From Streptomyces carminius (GTDB taxonomy: Bacteria; Actinomycetota; Actinomycetes; Streptomycetales; Streptomycetaceae), in NCBI RefSeq assembly GCF_002794255.1, contig NZ_PGGW01000060.1:124001-188000 (forward strand): a DNA stretch of 64,000 nt, given 5' to 3'. The notes below the pieces were generated by a model. The model did no database searches and had not been told where the DNA came from. It saw only the letters and a list, made by a program, of their open reading frames with translations. The position numbers were made by a program, and so were the translations under genes. Positions 34,431-45,650 of the stretch are shown in pieces. Position 1 is the first letter of the stretch, and every line of letters begins with the position of its first letter.

Positions 34431-34662
34431 TGACGGCCTTCTGGCGGGCCAGCCGGAACTCCTCGAAGGAGAGCAGACCGTCGCCGTTGCCGTCGTGCTG
34501 GTCGATCAGGGTCTGGGCCAGGCCCGCGGTGATGTGGTGGTCCCCCAGCTCGCTCATCACCTGGTGGAACTCCGCCGCCGTGATCAGTCCGTCCCCGTTC
34601 AGGTCGAACCGGTCGAAAACCCTGCGCGCGGCCTCGATCCCGGTTTCGGCAGTGTCGCCCAT
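34420..34662 (-). CDS. Calmodulin-like EF-hand Ca2+-binding protein
   Basis: 80 residues with two canonical EF-hand loops: DLNGDGLITAAE (about 21-32) and DGNGDGLLSFEE (about 56-67), each keeping Asp at positions 1 and 5 and Glu at 12. It is cytosolic and probably a Ca2+ buffer or sensor of the calerythrin/CabB kind. The ATG at 34662 is supported by GGGGAGGAG about 9 nt upstream; an ATG 30 bp earlier lacks a site. The 3' end lies in a tandem repeat. Confidence 0.9.
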   Translation of the reverse strand: MGDTAETGIEAARRVFDRFDLNGDGLITAAEFHQVMSELGDHHITAGLAQTLIDQHDGNGDGLLSFEEFRLARQKAVTMA

Positions 34663-34755
34663 CGCCTGCTGCTCCTCCCCTGGTGCGGTCATGTCGCGCA
34701 CACCCTAACCGGCCGCACCAGGCGCCTCACATGCCGCATCCGTAACAGCCGTGCG

Positions 34756-37023
<2,268 letters not shown>

Positions 37024-37216
37024 GTTCTGCCTCCGGCGGCTCGCGGTTCGGACGGACAGCGGGCCGGGAGGAGGCCCGTGTCCGGGTCGGTCTTGCAGGA
37101 GTGTGCCCGGTGGGACCGTCCGCCTCACCCCCGTGATCGATCGTGACCGGTCCGCCGCCCGGGACGGAGGCGGGGGACGGCACCCGGGCGGCGGACCGCG
37201 CCGCGTTAACGACGGC

Positions 37217-37222
37217 TAACCT
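37217..37222 (+). promoter_or_regulatory. TAACCT -10 box directly before an ATG (leaderless start)
   Basis: The hexamer ends 6 nt before the enoyl-CoA hydratase ATG at 37229 and there is no ribosome site between them. Transcription would begin at or next to the A of the ATG. Confidence 0.55.
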
Positions 37223-37228
37223 GCCCCC

Positions 37229-37996
37229 ATGACTGTGACTCTTCAGGCCGAAGGCGGCGTCGGCACCATCCGGCTCGACCGCCCGCCCATGAACGCGCTG
37301 GACATCGCCACCCAGGACCGGCTGCGGGAGCTGGCCGCGGAGGCGGCGCACCGCGACGACGTACGGGCCGTGGTGCTCTACGGCGGGGAGAAGGTGTTCG
37401 CGGCGGGCGCGGACATCAAGGAGATGCGCGAGATGGACCACGCGGCGATGGTGGCCCGCGCCCGCGGCCTCCAGGACGCCTTCACCGCCGTGGCCCGCAT
37501 CCCCAAGCCGGTGGTGGCCGCGGTGACCGGCTACGCGCTGGGCGGCGGCTGCGAGCTGGCGCTGTGCGCCGACTACCGGATCGCCGCCCAGGACGCGAAG
37601 CTCGGCCAGCCCGAGATCCTGCTCGGGCTGATCCCGGGCGCGGGCGGCACCCAGCGGCTGGCCCGGCTGGTCGGTCCGTCGAAGGCCAAGGACCTGATCT
37701 TCACCGGCCGCCAGGTGAAGGCCCCGGAGGCCCTGGCGCTCGGCCTGGTGGACGAGGTGGTGCCGGCCGCGGAGGTCCACGAGCGGGCCCACGCCTGGGC
37801 GGCACGGCTGGCCGCCGGGCCGGCCATCGCGCTGCGCGCGGCCAAGGAGTGCGTGGACGCGGGGCTGGAGACGGACATCGACACCGGGCTGGCGATCGAG
37901 CGGAGCTGGTTCGCCGGACTGTTCGCGACCGAGGACCGGGAGACCGGCATGCGCAGCTTCGTCGAGGAGGGGCCGGGCAGGGCGAAGTTCCGCTGA
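37229..37996 (+). CDS. Enoyl-CoA hydratase/isomerase family protein
   Basis: 255 residues, crotonase fold. Oxyanion-hole blocks FAAGADIKEM and GYALGGGCELALCADYRIA are intact, and both catalytic Glu candidates are present in QPEILLGLIPGAGGTQRL. Hydration of trans-2-enoyl-CoA in fatty-acid beta-oxidation is the likely reaction. Leaderless translation is suggested by the -10 box next to the ATG. It is a single gene, followed by a G-rich non-coding stretch of about 220 bp (37997-38216) with GGGACGGGCAC-like repeats. Confidence 0.93.
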   Translation: MTVTLQAEGGVGTIRLDRPPMNALDIATQDRLRELAAEAAHRDDVRAVVLYGGEKVFAAGADIKEMREMDHAAMVARARGLQDAFTAVARIPKPVVAAVTGYALGGGCELALCADYRIAAQDAKLGQPEILLGLIPGAGGTQRLARLVGPSKAKDLIFTGRQVKAPEALALGLVDEVVPAAEVHERAHAWAARLAAGPAIALRAAKECVDAGLETDIDTGLAIERSWFAGLFATEDRETGMRSFVEEGPGRAKFR

Positions 37997-38216
37997 GCCG
38001 GGCCGGGCCGACGGACCGGGCACGGGGACGGGCACGGCACCGGGGACGGGAACGGGACCCGGATGGAGCGCGGGGGCGCGGAACGGCGCGCGAGCCGTTC
38101 CGCGCCTCGCCCCGGTGCGCCGGAGGGGGGTGTGGATCCCGCCGCGCTCCACCAAATACCCGGCCGGTGGACGGATTCCCGTGGTACGGCCTCGCGGTGG
38201 GCGTTCCGGAGCCATC

Positions 38217-38732
38217 ATGAGAGCCATGGCGGGAGTCGACGGGGTGCGTACGGGACCTACCGGATCGTCGTCCGCACCCGTCCCGGCCCCGGTGCCCGCC
38301 GCGGCGGGCACGGGGCTCCCCGCCGCCCCGGACGAGCCCGGCGACCCGGCTGCCGGGGAGGTGCGGCTGCCCAACCGCCCCGAATCCGCACGCACCGCGC
38401 GCCGGCTCGCCCGCTCCGTCCTGCTGGCCCGCTGGGGGCTGCCCGTCCCACTCGCCGAGGACACCGTGCTGCTCGTCTCCGAACTGGTCGGCAACGCCGT
38501 ACGGCACACCGGCGCCCATACCCTCGGGCTGCGCATGCGGCGGCAGCGCGGCCGGATCCGGGTCGAGGTCCGTGACCCCTCGCGCGGGCTGCCGTGCCTG
38601 CTGCCCGTCCGGGAGCTGGACGTCAGCGGCCGCGGGCTGTTCCTGGTGGAGCGGCTCTCCGACCGGTGGGGCGTGAACCTGCTGCCGTACGGCAAGACGA
38701 CCTGGTTCGAGATGCGGACCGAGGAGCACTGA
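38217..38732 (+). CDS. Anti-sigma-type HATPase (RsbW/SpoIIAB-like)
   Basis: 171 residues. After a Pro/Ala-rich N-terminus of about 50 residues, the GHKL ATPase fold shows the N box (LLVSELVGNAVRHTG) and G box (SGRGLFLVERLSDRWG). Streptomyces have many such proteins, which act as anti-sigma factors or kinases of anti-anti-sigma factors; no sigma or STAS gene is adjacent, so the partner is unknown. ATG 38217 has GGAG 5 nt upstream; ATG 38226 is an alternative. The gene converges on a small gene 35 bp away. Confidence 0.88.
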   Translation: MRAMAGVDGVRTGPTGSSSAPVPAPVPAAAGTGLPAAPDEPGDPAAGEVRLPNRPESARTARRLARSVLLARWGLPVPLAEDTVLLVSELVGNAVRHTGAHTLGLRMRRQRGRIRVEVRDPSRGLPCLLPVRELDVSGRGLFLVERLSDRWGVNLLPYGKTTWFEMRTEEH

Positions 38733-38767
38733 CCGGGAGGCGCCGGCCGACGGAGCAGCGGCCGGTG

Positions 38768-39115
38768 TCAGCGGCCGGCCGCGTACCGCTGGGTGCCCGC
38801 CCGGCGCCGCCGGTCGTTGCACAGCAGGCATCGGCCCCAGCCGGGGGGCAGCGGATCCTCCTTGTCCCCGTACAGCGGGTCGATCGCGCCACGCGGATGC
38901 TCGCGGCAGCCCGTACCTCCCTGGCTCCCCTCCAGTGCCCGGGCCGCCTCCAGTGCCCGGCGCAGCGCGTCCACCAGCCCGGCCACCTGGTCCGCCGGGG
39001 GCGCGTCGTCCAGCCCGAAGGCGATGTCGGAGGCGGTGTGCAGCGCGGTCTGCAGCTCCCGCACCTCCGCCCGGCCTCCCTGAGCCGGCTGTCCTGTCTG
39101 TCCTGTCTGACCCAT
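38768..39115 (-). CDS. Small protein with possible Cys/His zinc site, unknown function
   Basis: 115 residues. A helical segment (AEVRELQTALHTASDIAFGLDDAPPADQVAGLVDALRRALEAARAL) is followed by a C-terminal C-R-E-H ... C-L-L-C pattern that could bind zinc. I do not recognise the family. The start at 39115 (MGQTGQT) has no ribosome site, but a TACGCT hexamer (39123-39128, complement) sits 7 nt upstream, suggesting leaderless expression. It is divergent from the ABC transporter operon. Confidence 0.65.
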   Translation of the reverse strand: MGQTGQTGQPAQGGRAEVRELQTALHTASDIAFGLDDAPPADQVAGLVDALRRALEAARALEGSQGGTGCREHPRGAIDPLYGDKEDPLPPGWGRCLLCNDRRRRAGTQRYAAGR

Positions 39116-39250
39116 ACGCCGCAGCGTAGGCGCCCGCACCGACAATCCGGCCCGCGGTCCGGCACGGGCCCCGCGAAGGGGGTGCCGCCGCGGCCCCGCG
39201 ACGGAAAACCGCGTGTGCTCCGTCAGTGGCGAACCGTAGTCTCACTCCTG

Positions 39251-41185
39251 ATGTCTGCCGTCGCCACCGATCCCCCACATCCCGGTTCCCCCCACTCCGC
39301 CCCTCCCCCGGCCGCCGGTCCCCCCGGGTCCGCCGCGGGGCCCGGGCCCGCCGGGGACGCCGACCGCTCCGCCGTGCGCTCCCTGCTGCGGCTGTGGCCC
39401 TATGTGCGTCCCGTGCGGGCGCGGCTGTTCACGGCGGCGTTCGTCGCGATCGTCGCCTCCTGCCTGGGCCTGGTCATCCCGCTGATCCTGAAGTGGCTCG
39501 TGGACGGCCCCATCGCCGGCCGCGACACCGGCGGGGTGTGGCTGGGCGGCGCCCTGCTGCTGGCCGTCGGTGTGCTGGAGGCGCTGCTGTTCGGGCTGCG
39601 GCGGTGGCTGGTGGCCCGTCCGCTGGCCGGGGTGGAGGCGGCGATGCGCGCCGACCTGTTCCGGCATCTGCAGCGGCTGCCGGTCGCCTTCCACGACCGC
39701 TGGGCGAGCGGTCAGCTGCTCTCCCGGGCCACGGCCGACCTGCATCTGCTGCGGTTGTTCCTGGCCTTCCCGCTCACCTTCCTGCTGGTCAACGCCACCA
39801 CCATCCTGGTGGGCTGCGCCGTGCTGCTGGCCCAGGAGTGGACGCTGGGGCTGGTGCTGCTGGCCCCCGTGGCGCCGCTGGTGGTGCTGTGCTCGGTCTT
39901 CGAGGTGCGGTACGCGCTGGCGGCGCGCCGGGCACAGGACCAGGTGGGCGATCTGACCACGGTCGTCGAGGAGTCGGTCCTCGGCATCCGGATCATCAAG
40001 GGCTTCGGCCGCCACCGCAGCCAGGCCCGCGCCTTCCGGGAACTCTCCCGGCGGCTGCTGGACACCGAGCTGCACAAGGCGCGGCTGCTGGCGGGCGTCT
40101 GGGCGGTGATCATGACACTGCCGGAGCTGGCCATCGGCGCCGCCCTGGTGTGGGGGACGGTCCAGGTGGCCGACGGGGAGCTGTCGGCGGGCACCCTGGT
40201 CGCCTTCCTCACCACCGCGCTGGCGCTGCGCTGGCCGGTGGAGTCGATCGGCTTCCTGCTCGCCATGAGCAACGAGGCGGCCACCGCGGCCGACCGCTAC
40301 TTCGAGGTGCTGGACGAGCCGGTGCCGCCGGACAGGCTCACCACCGGCGTTCCCGCCCCCGGCCCCGCTCCCGGCCTCCCGGCGGCGGGGGCCGCCCGGG
40401 CGGACGGCCTCCGCTTCGAGCGGGTCGTCTTCCGGTATCCGGACGCACCGCCGGACGCCCCGCCCGTCCTGGACGGCGTCGACCTGCACATCCGCACCGG
40501 CGAGACGATGGCACTGGTCGGCGCCACCGGCAGCGGCAAGACCACGCTCACCGCCCTGATCCCCCGGCTGCACGAGGTCACCTCCGGCCGGATCACCCTC
40601 GACGGCCGGGACACCGCGGCGCTCTCCCGCGACGAGCTGCGCGCACTGGTCGCCGTGGCCTTCGAGGAGCCCACCCTGTTCTCCGCCTCGGTGCGGGAGA
40701 ACCTCCTCATGGGCGCCTCCTCGGCCGAGGACGCCGGGGGCGCCGGGGACGCCGACCTGGCGCGGGCCCTGCGGGTCGCCCGGGCCGAGGAGTTCGTCTC
40801 CGCGCTGCCGCAGGGGGCGGACACCCAGGTCGGCGAGCAGGGACTGAGCCTGTCCGGCGGCCAGCGGCAGCGGCTGGCGCTGGCCCGCGCCGTCGTGGGC
40901 CGCCCCCGCTTCCTCGTGCTGGACGATCCGCTCTCCGCGCTCGACGTCCACACCGAGGCCCTGGTGGAGGCGGCCCTGCGCGAGGTGCTGGCCGGCACCA
41001 CCGCCCTGGTGGTCGCGCACCGGCCCTCCACCGTGCTGCTGGCCGACCGGGTGGCGCTGCTGTCGCGGGGCCGGATCGCGTCCGTCGGCACCCATCAGGA
41101 GCTGCTGCGCACCAGTGCCGAGTACCGCCGGCTGATGTCCGGCGCGGACCACTCGGACCTGGGGGACCACGAGGAGGAGCGATGA
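39251..41185 (+). CDS. ABC exporter half-transporter A (degenerate Walker B)
   Basis: 644 residues: a six-helix type I exporter membrane domain (about 50-340) fused to an ATPase domain. Walker A is GATGSGKTTL and the signature is a normal LSGGQ, but Walker B reads LVLDDPLSALD, with D559 where the catalytic Glu should be. It therefore pairs with the next gene to form an asymmetric heterodimer. ATG 39251 has no ribosome site; a TAGTCT hexamer at 39237-39242 suggests a leaderless start. The stop overlaps the next gene (ATGA). It is probably a multidrug or lipid exporter. The substrate is unknown. Confidence 0.94.
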   Translation: MSAVATDPPHPGSPHSAPPPAAGPPGSAAGPGPAGDADRSAVRSLLRLWPYVRPVRARLFTAAFVAIVASCLGLVIPLILKWLVDGPIAGRDTGGVWLGGALLLAVGVLEALLFGLRRWLVARPLAGVEAAMRADLFRHLQRLPVAFHDRWASGQLLSRATADLHLLRLFLAFPLTFLLVNATTILVGCAVLLAQEWTLGLVLLAPVAPLVVLCSVFEVRYALAARRAQDQVGDLTTVVEESVLGIRIIKGFGRHRSQARAFRELSRRLLDTELHKARLLAGVWAVIMTLPELAIGAALVWGTVQVADGELSAGTLVAFLTTALALRWPVESIGFLLAMSNEAATAADRYFEVLDEPVPPDRLTTGVPAPGPAPGLPAAGAARADGLRFERVVFRYPDAPPDAPPVLDGVDLHIRTGETMALVGATGSGKTTLTALIPRLHEVTSGRITLDGRDTAALSRDELRALVAVAFEEPTLFSASVRENLLMGASSAEDAGGAGDADLARALRVARAEEFVSALPQGADTQVGEQGLSLSGGQRQRLALARAVVGRPRFLVLDDPLSALDVHTEALVEAALREVLAGTTALVVAHRPSTVLLADRVALLSRGRIASVGTHQELLRTSAEYRRLMSGADHSDLGDHEEER

Positions 41186-43110
41186 CCGCGACCGTCACCG
41201 AGCCGCCCTCCGAGGGAGAGGGCACCCCGAACGCCCCGGACGTTCCGAACGCCCCGGACATTCCGGAGGACGGGCGGGGCGGCGGGCCGGCCGCGGCACC
41301 GGACGGACCGGACGGCCGGACGGACGCGTTCGACCGCGACGTCCTGCCCGCCCCGCGGGGCGCCTCACGCCGGCTGCTCGGCTCGCTGCTGCGCCCGCAC
41401 CGGCCGCGGGTGGCCGTGGCCGCCGTGCTGCTGCTCCTGCAGCAGGCCGCCGTGCAGGCCGGACCGCTGCTGGTGGCGTACGCCATCGACCGGGCCGTGC
41501 CCGCCCTGCGCGACGGCGACCGCGGACCGCTGCTGGCCGTCGCGGCGGGGTACGCGCTGTGCGCGCTGTCCGCCGGCGCGCTGCAGTACGCCTTCGTCCG
41601 CGCCGCCGCCCGGATCAACCAGCGCGTCCTGCTGGAACTGCGGGGCCGGATCCACCGGCACGCCCAGGCCCTCAGTGTGGACTTCCACGACCGCTACACC
41701 TCCGGCCGGCTGATCTCCCGCGCCACCACCGATGTCGAGGCGCTGCGCGAGCTGCTGGACGAGGGGCTGCAGGAGCTGCTGGGTGTGATCCTGTCGGTGG
41801 TCTACATCTGCGTGACGCTGCTCTGGCTGGACCTCGGGCTGGGCGGCGCGGCGGTGCTCTCCTTCGTGCCGCTGCTGATGATCGTGCAGAACTTCCGGCG
41901 CCGCTCGAAGCGCGTCTACAGCCGGAAGTCCACGGCCACCGCGGCGCTCATCGTGCGGTTCACTGAGACGGTGAACGGCATCCGCCCGGTGCAGGCGTTC
42001 CGCCGCGAGCGGGCGGGCGAGGCGGAGTTCGGCCGCCTCAACGACCGGCATCTGCGGCTCAACGGCGACGCCATCCTGGAGATGGCCCGCTATGTGATCT
42101 CCTCCCGGCTGGTCGCCAACACCGCGCTGGCCGCCATCGTGCTCTGGGGCGCGCACCGGGTGGCGTCCGGTTCGCTGGAACTGGGTGTGCTGGCCGCGGC
42201 GGCGCTGTACCTGCGGCGGCTGTACGACCCGATCGACCGGCTGGGAATGTTCCTCAACTCCTACCAGTCCGCGGCCGCGTCCCTGGAGAAGATCGCCGGA
42301 CTGCTCGCCCAGCGCCCGTCCGTTCCCGAGCCGGTCCGCCCCCGGCCGCTGCCGGAGCTCTCCGGAGGCGGGCCGGGCCGGTCGGCGGTGTTCGAGGAGG
42401 TGCGCTTCGCCTACCGCACCGGCGGTGAGGTCCTGCCCCGTCTCGACCTGGAGATCCCGGCGGGGCAGACGGTCGCGGTGGTGGGCGCCACGGGCGCGGG
42501 CAAGTCCACGCTCGCCAAGCTGCTGGCCCGCTTCTACGACCCCACCGCGGGCCGGGTGCTGCTGGACGGGGTGGACCTGCGGGAACTGGCCACTCCCGAG
42601 CTGCGGCGCGGGGTGGTGATGGTGACCCAGGAGGCGTTCCTGTTCTCCGGCACGGTCGCGGAGAACATCGCGATCGGCCGCCCGGACGCCTCCCGGGAGG
42701 AGATCGAGCAGGCGGCGCGGGCGATCGGCGCCCACGAGTTCATCGCCGGCCTCCCCGACGGCTACGACACCGACGTGCGCAAGCGCGGCGGGCGCATCTC
42801 CGCCGGTCAGCGTCAGTTGGTCGGCTTCGCCCGGGCCCTGCTGGCCGACCCGGCCGTGCTCATCCTGGACGAGGCGACCAGTTCGCTGGACATCCCCGGT
42901 GAGCGCGCGGTGCAGCGGGCCATGCACACGGTGCTGCGCGGCCGTACGGCGCTGGTGATCGCCCACCGGCTGTCGACGGTGGAGATCGCCGACCGGGTGC
43001 TGGTCATGGCGGAGGGCCGGGTGGTGGAGGACGGTCCGCCGGCCGAACTGATCACCGGTACCGGCCGCTTCGCCGAGCTGCACCGGGCCTGGCGCGACAG
43101 CCTGGTCTGA
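41182..43110 (+). CDS. ABC exporter half-transporter B (catalytic Walker B, degenerate signature)
   Basis: 642 residues. A long acidic N-terminus precedes the membrane domain (about 75-350). The ATPase domain has Walker A GATGAGKSTL and Walker B LILDEATSSLD with catalytic E564, but its signature is ISAGQ in place of LSGGQ. This complements subunit A exactly: the consensus ATP site is built from Walker motifs of B and the signature of A, the other site being degenerate, as in TM287/288-type heterodimers. It is translationally coupled to A. The terminator at 43198-43231 ends the operon. Confidence 0.94.
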   Translation: MTATVTEPPSEGEGTPNAPDVPNAPDIPEDGRGGGPAAAPDGPDGRTDAFDRDVLPAPRGASRRLLGSLLRPHRPRVAVAAVLLLLQQAAVQAGPLLVAYAIDRAVPALRDGDRGPLLAVAAGYALCALSAGALQYAFVRAAARINQRVLLELRGRIHRHAQALSVDFHDRYTSGRLISRATTDVEALRELLDEGLQELLGVILSVVYICVTLLWLDLGLGGAAVLSFVPLLMIVQNFRRRSKRVYSRKSTATAALIVRFTETVNGIRPVQAFRRERAGEAEFGRLNDRHLRLNGDAILEMARYVISSRLVANTALAAIVLWGAHRVASGSLELGVLAAAALYLRRLYDPIDRLGMFLNSYQSAAASLEKIAGLLAQRPSVPEPVRPRPLPELSGGGPGRSAVFEEVRFAYRTGGEVLPRLDLEIPAGQTVAVVGATGAGKSTLAKLLARFYDPTAGRVLLDGVDLRELATPELRRGVVMVTQEAFLFSGTVAENIAIGRPDASREEIEQAARAIGAHEFIAGLPDGYDTDVRKRGGRISAGQRQLVGFARALLADPAVLILDEATSSLDIPGERAVQRAMHTVLRGRTALVIAHRLSTVEIADRVLVMAEGRVVEDGPPAELITGTGRFAELHRAWRDSLV

Positions 43111-43197
43111 CGGTGAGGACGTGACGTGGTGACGCCGCCGGCGGGTCCGACCGGGGCGGGGTCGGGAGCCCGCTGCCCCTCCGGGGCGGAACGGCGT

Positions 43198-43231
43198 GCC
43201 GTGCGGGGCCGCGCCCGCGGCCCCGCACGGC
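43198..43231 (+). terminator. Terminator of the ABC exporter operon
   Basis: Perfect 16-bp inverted repeat (43198-43213 with 43216-43231), very GC-rich, about 90 bp after the stop codon. Confidence 0.75.
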
Positions 43232-43512
43232 GGCGGTGCGGTGGCGCGGACGGCGCCTCCGGCGCCTGTACCGCCTTCCGTTTCCCCCGGCCCCGGTGCT
43301 CCGGCGCGTACGGCGTCCCTCGTCACCGGCTCATCGCGCGTCATCTTTGCGTAAACGGTTATGTTCCGGCCATTTTCTTGATCTGCTCCTGACATACACC
43401 CCATCGCGGTGCCACTCTCCACGCTGTACGCGCTTCTCGTCACCCGTGCGCACACGAGACGCTCACACCCCACATCCCCCCGCTTCGCGGCGCTCTCCAG
43501 AGGGAGTCCAGC
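43232..43512 (+). promoter_or_regulatory. Upstream region of the M4 protease gene
   Basis: 281 bp without a gene. The segment 43340-43400 is AT-rich for this genome (TTTGCGTAAACGGTTATG, CATTTTCTTGATC) and probably contains the protease promoter. No well-spaced -35/-10 pair could be fixed by eye. Confidence 0.45.
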
Positions 43513-45507
43513 GTGATACGCAGATCCATCCCCCGCACCCGCACCCGCACCACCACCGCCGCCGGTGTACTCGCCACCGCATCGGCCCTGCTGGCGGTCG
43601 GCCTGGCCGGCCAGACCGCCACCGCCGCACCCGGGACCACCGCGGCCAGGCCCGACCCCGGAGCGCTCTCCGCCGAGCTCTCCCCCGCCCAGCGCGCCGG
43701 GTTACTCGAGGCCGCCGAGGCCGACACCACCGCCACCGCCCGGGACCTGGGCCTCGGCGGCAAGGAGAAGCTCAAGGTCCGCGACGTCGTCAAGAACGCC
43801 GACGGGACCGTCCACACCCGCTACGAGCGCACCTACGCGGGACTTCCCGTGGTCGGCGGCGACCTGGTCATCGAGGAGTCCCCGGAGGGCGAGGTCAGGG
43901 AGGTCACCAGGGCCACCCCGGCGAAGCTCTCCCTGCCGTCGACCGAGGCCCCGGACAAGCACCGCCCGAAGACCGCCGAGGCCGACGGCGGCACCGCGCC
44001 CCGCAAGATCGTCTGGGCCGCCGACGGTACGCCGGTGCTCGCCTGGGAGCGGGTCGTCGACGGCGTCCAGAAGGACGGCACCCCCAGCGAGCTGCACATC
44101 GTCACCGACGCGCGGACCGGTGAGAAGCTCGCCGAGTACCAGGGCGTGCACACCGGCACCGGCGAGAGCATGTACTCCGGCCGCATCAGCCTCACCACCG
44201 GCTCCGCGGACGGCCGGTACACCCTCCGGGACGACGAGCGCGGCGGCCACCTCACCTACGACCTGGGCGGGAGGACCACCGGCACCGGCACGCTCTTCAG
44301 CGACGACGACGACCTGTGGGGCGACGGCTCGCCGTACGACTCCCAGACCGCCGCCGTCGACGCCCACCACGGCGCGGCCCAGACCTGGGACTACTACAAG
44401 CAGGTGCACGGCCGCGACGGCGTCCGCGGCGACGGCACCGCCCCGTACAGCCGGGTCCACTACGGCGCCAACTACGTCAACGCGTTCTGGTCGGACGAGT
44501 GCTTCTGCATGACCTACGGCGACGGGGCTGGCGACACCAGGCCCCTGACCTCGCTCGACGTGGCCGCCCACGAGATGACGCACGGCCTCACCAACAACAG
44601 CGCCGGGCTGCTGTACCGGGGCGAGTCGGGCGGTCTGAACGAGGCCACCTCCGACATCTTCGCCGCCGCCGTGGAGTTCCGGGCGAAGAACCCCGAGGAC
44701 CCGGGCGACTACCTGCTGGGTGAGAAGATCGACATCTTCGGTGACGGCTCCCCGCTGCGCCACATGGACCGGCCGAGCAAGGACGGCCGCTCCCGGGACT
44801 ACTGGTCCCCCAGCCTCGTGAGCCAGGACGTGCACTTCTCCTCGGGCGTGGCCAACCACTTCTTCTACCTGCTCAGCGAGGGCAGCGGCGCCAAGACGAT
44901 CAACGGGGTGGCGTACGACTCCCCGACCTACGACGGCAAGCCGGTGACCGGCATCGGGATCGAGGCCGCGGAGCGGATCTGGTTCAAGGCGCTCACCGAG
45001 AAGATGACGTCCACCACGGACTACGCGGACGCGCGCGCGGCGACGCTGTCCGCCGCGGCCGACCTGTTCGGGGCCGGCAGCGAGCAGTACGAGTCGGTCG
45101 CCCACGCCTGGGGGGCGGTCAACGTCGGCTCCCGGCCCGGCGCCGAGGGCAGCGACAGTGCGCAGGGCGTCGCCTTCGAGAGTGCCGAGGCCCTCGCGAT
45201 CCCCGACCCGGGCACCGTGGAGTCCGCGATCACCGTCGACCGGAAGGGGAGCGCGACCGCGGTGACCCAGGTGGGTGTGGACATCACCCACTCCTTCCGC
45301 GGTGATCTGCGCGTCGAGCTGGTGGCGCCGGACGGGACGGTCTTCCGGCTGAAGGACAGCAGCGTGTCGGACTCCGGCAAGAACCTCCGGCGCACCTACG
45401 AGGTGGACGCCGCCGGCAAGGCCGCCGAGGGCGTCTGGACGCTGCGGGTGACCGACGCCTACAAGGCCGACTCCGGCACGCTCAACGGCTGGAAGCTGGT
45501 CTTCTGA
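43513..45507 (+). CDS. Secreted M4 (thermolysin-like) metalloprotease with C-terminal P domain; contains a TTA codon
   Basis: 664 residues. Signal peptide to about residue 39 (TATAAP), then an FTP/PepSY propeptide (to about 205), the peptidase domain with zinc site H353-E354-x2-H357 and E377 (GGLNEATSD, 24 residues on, as in thermolysin), and a C-terminal proprotein-convertase P domain (about 570-664: DITHSFRGDLRVELVAPDGT). The GTG at 43513 has GGGAG upstream. Codon 64 (43702-43704, in AQRAGLLEA) is TTA, so expression should depend on bldA and coincide with development. It is monocistronic, ending at a strong hairpin. Confidence 0.96.
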   Translation: MIRRSIPRTRTRTTTAAGVLATASALLAVGLAGQTATAAPGTTAARPDPGALSAELSPAQRAGLLEAAEADTTATARDLGLGGKEKLKVRDVVKNADGTVHTRYERTYAGLPVVGGDLVIEESPEGEVREVTRATPAKLSLPSTEAPDKHRPKTAEADGGTAPRKIVWAADGTPVLAWERVVDGVQKDGTPSELHIVTDARTGEKLAEYQGVHTGTGESMYSGRISLTTGSADGRYTLRDDERGGHLTYDLGGRTTGTGTLFSDDDDLWGDGSPYDSQTAAVDAHHGAAQTWDYYKQVHGRDGVRGDGTAPYSRVHYGANYVNAFWSDECFCMTYGDGAGDTRPLTSLDVAAHEMTHGLTNNSAGLLYRGESGGLNEATSDIFAAAVEFRAKNPEDPGDYLLGEKIDIFGDGSPLRHMDRPSKDGRSRDYWSPSLVSQDVHFSSGVANHFFYLLSEGSGAKTINGVAYDSPTYDGKPVTGIGIEAAERIWFKALTEKMTSTTDYADARAATLSAAADLFGAGSEQYESVAHAWGAVNVGSRPGAEGSDSAQGVAFESAEALAIPDPGTVESAITVDRKGSATAVTQVGVDITHSFRGDLRVELVAPDGTVFRLKDSSVSDSGKNLRRTYEVDAAGKAAEGVWTLRVTDAYKADSGTLNGWKLVF

Positions 45508-45571
45508 CCGGACCCCGCCCCGTTCCGCCCCCCACCTGACCACGCGCCGGGCCCCACACCGGCGCCTCCGC

Positions 45572-45604
45572 GAGGGAGCCGCGCCGGCCCGGCGCGGCTC
45601 CCTC
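45572..45604. terminator. Bidirectional terminator between M4 protease and glgP
   Basis: Perfect 15-bp inverted repeat (45572-45586 with 45590-45604), 3-nt loop, between convergent genes. Confidence 0.8.
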
Positions 45605-45650
45605 CCCGGCCCCTCCGGATCCGTCAAGTCCTCCGGACCGGGCGGACACG

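Noticed and set aside
39226..43110. A single 1294-residue ABC transporter fusion
   Set aside because: The first half of that frame is a shadow of subunit A; the real arrangement is two half-transporter genes in different frames joined by an ATGA overlap.
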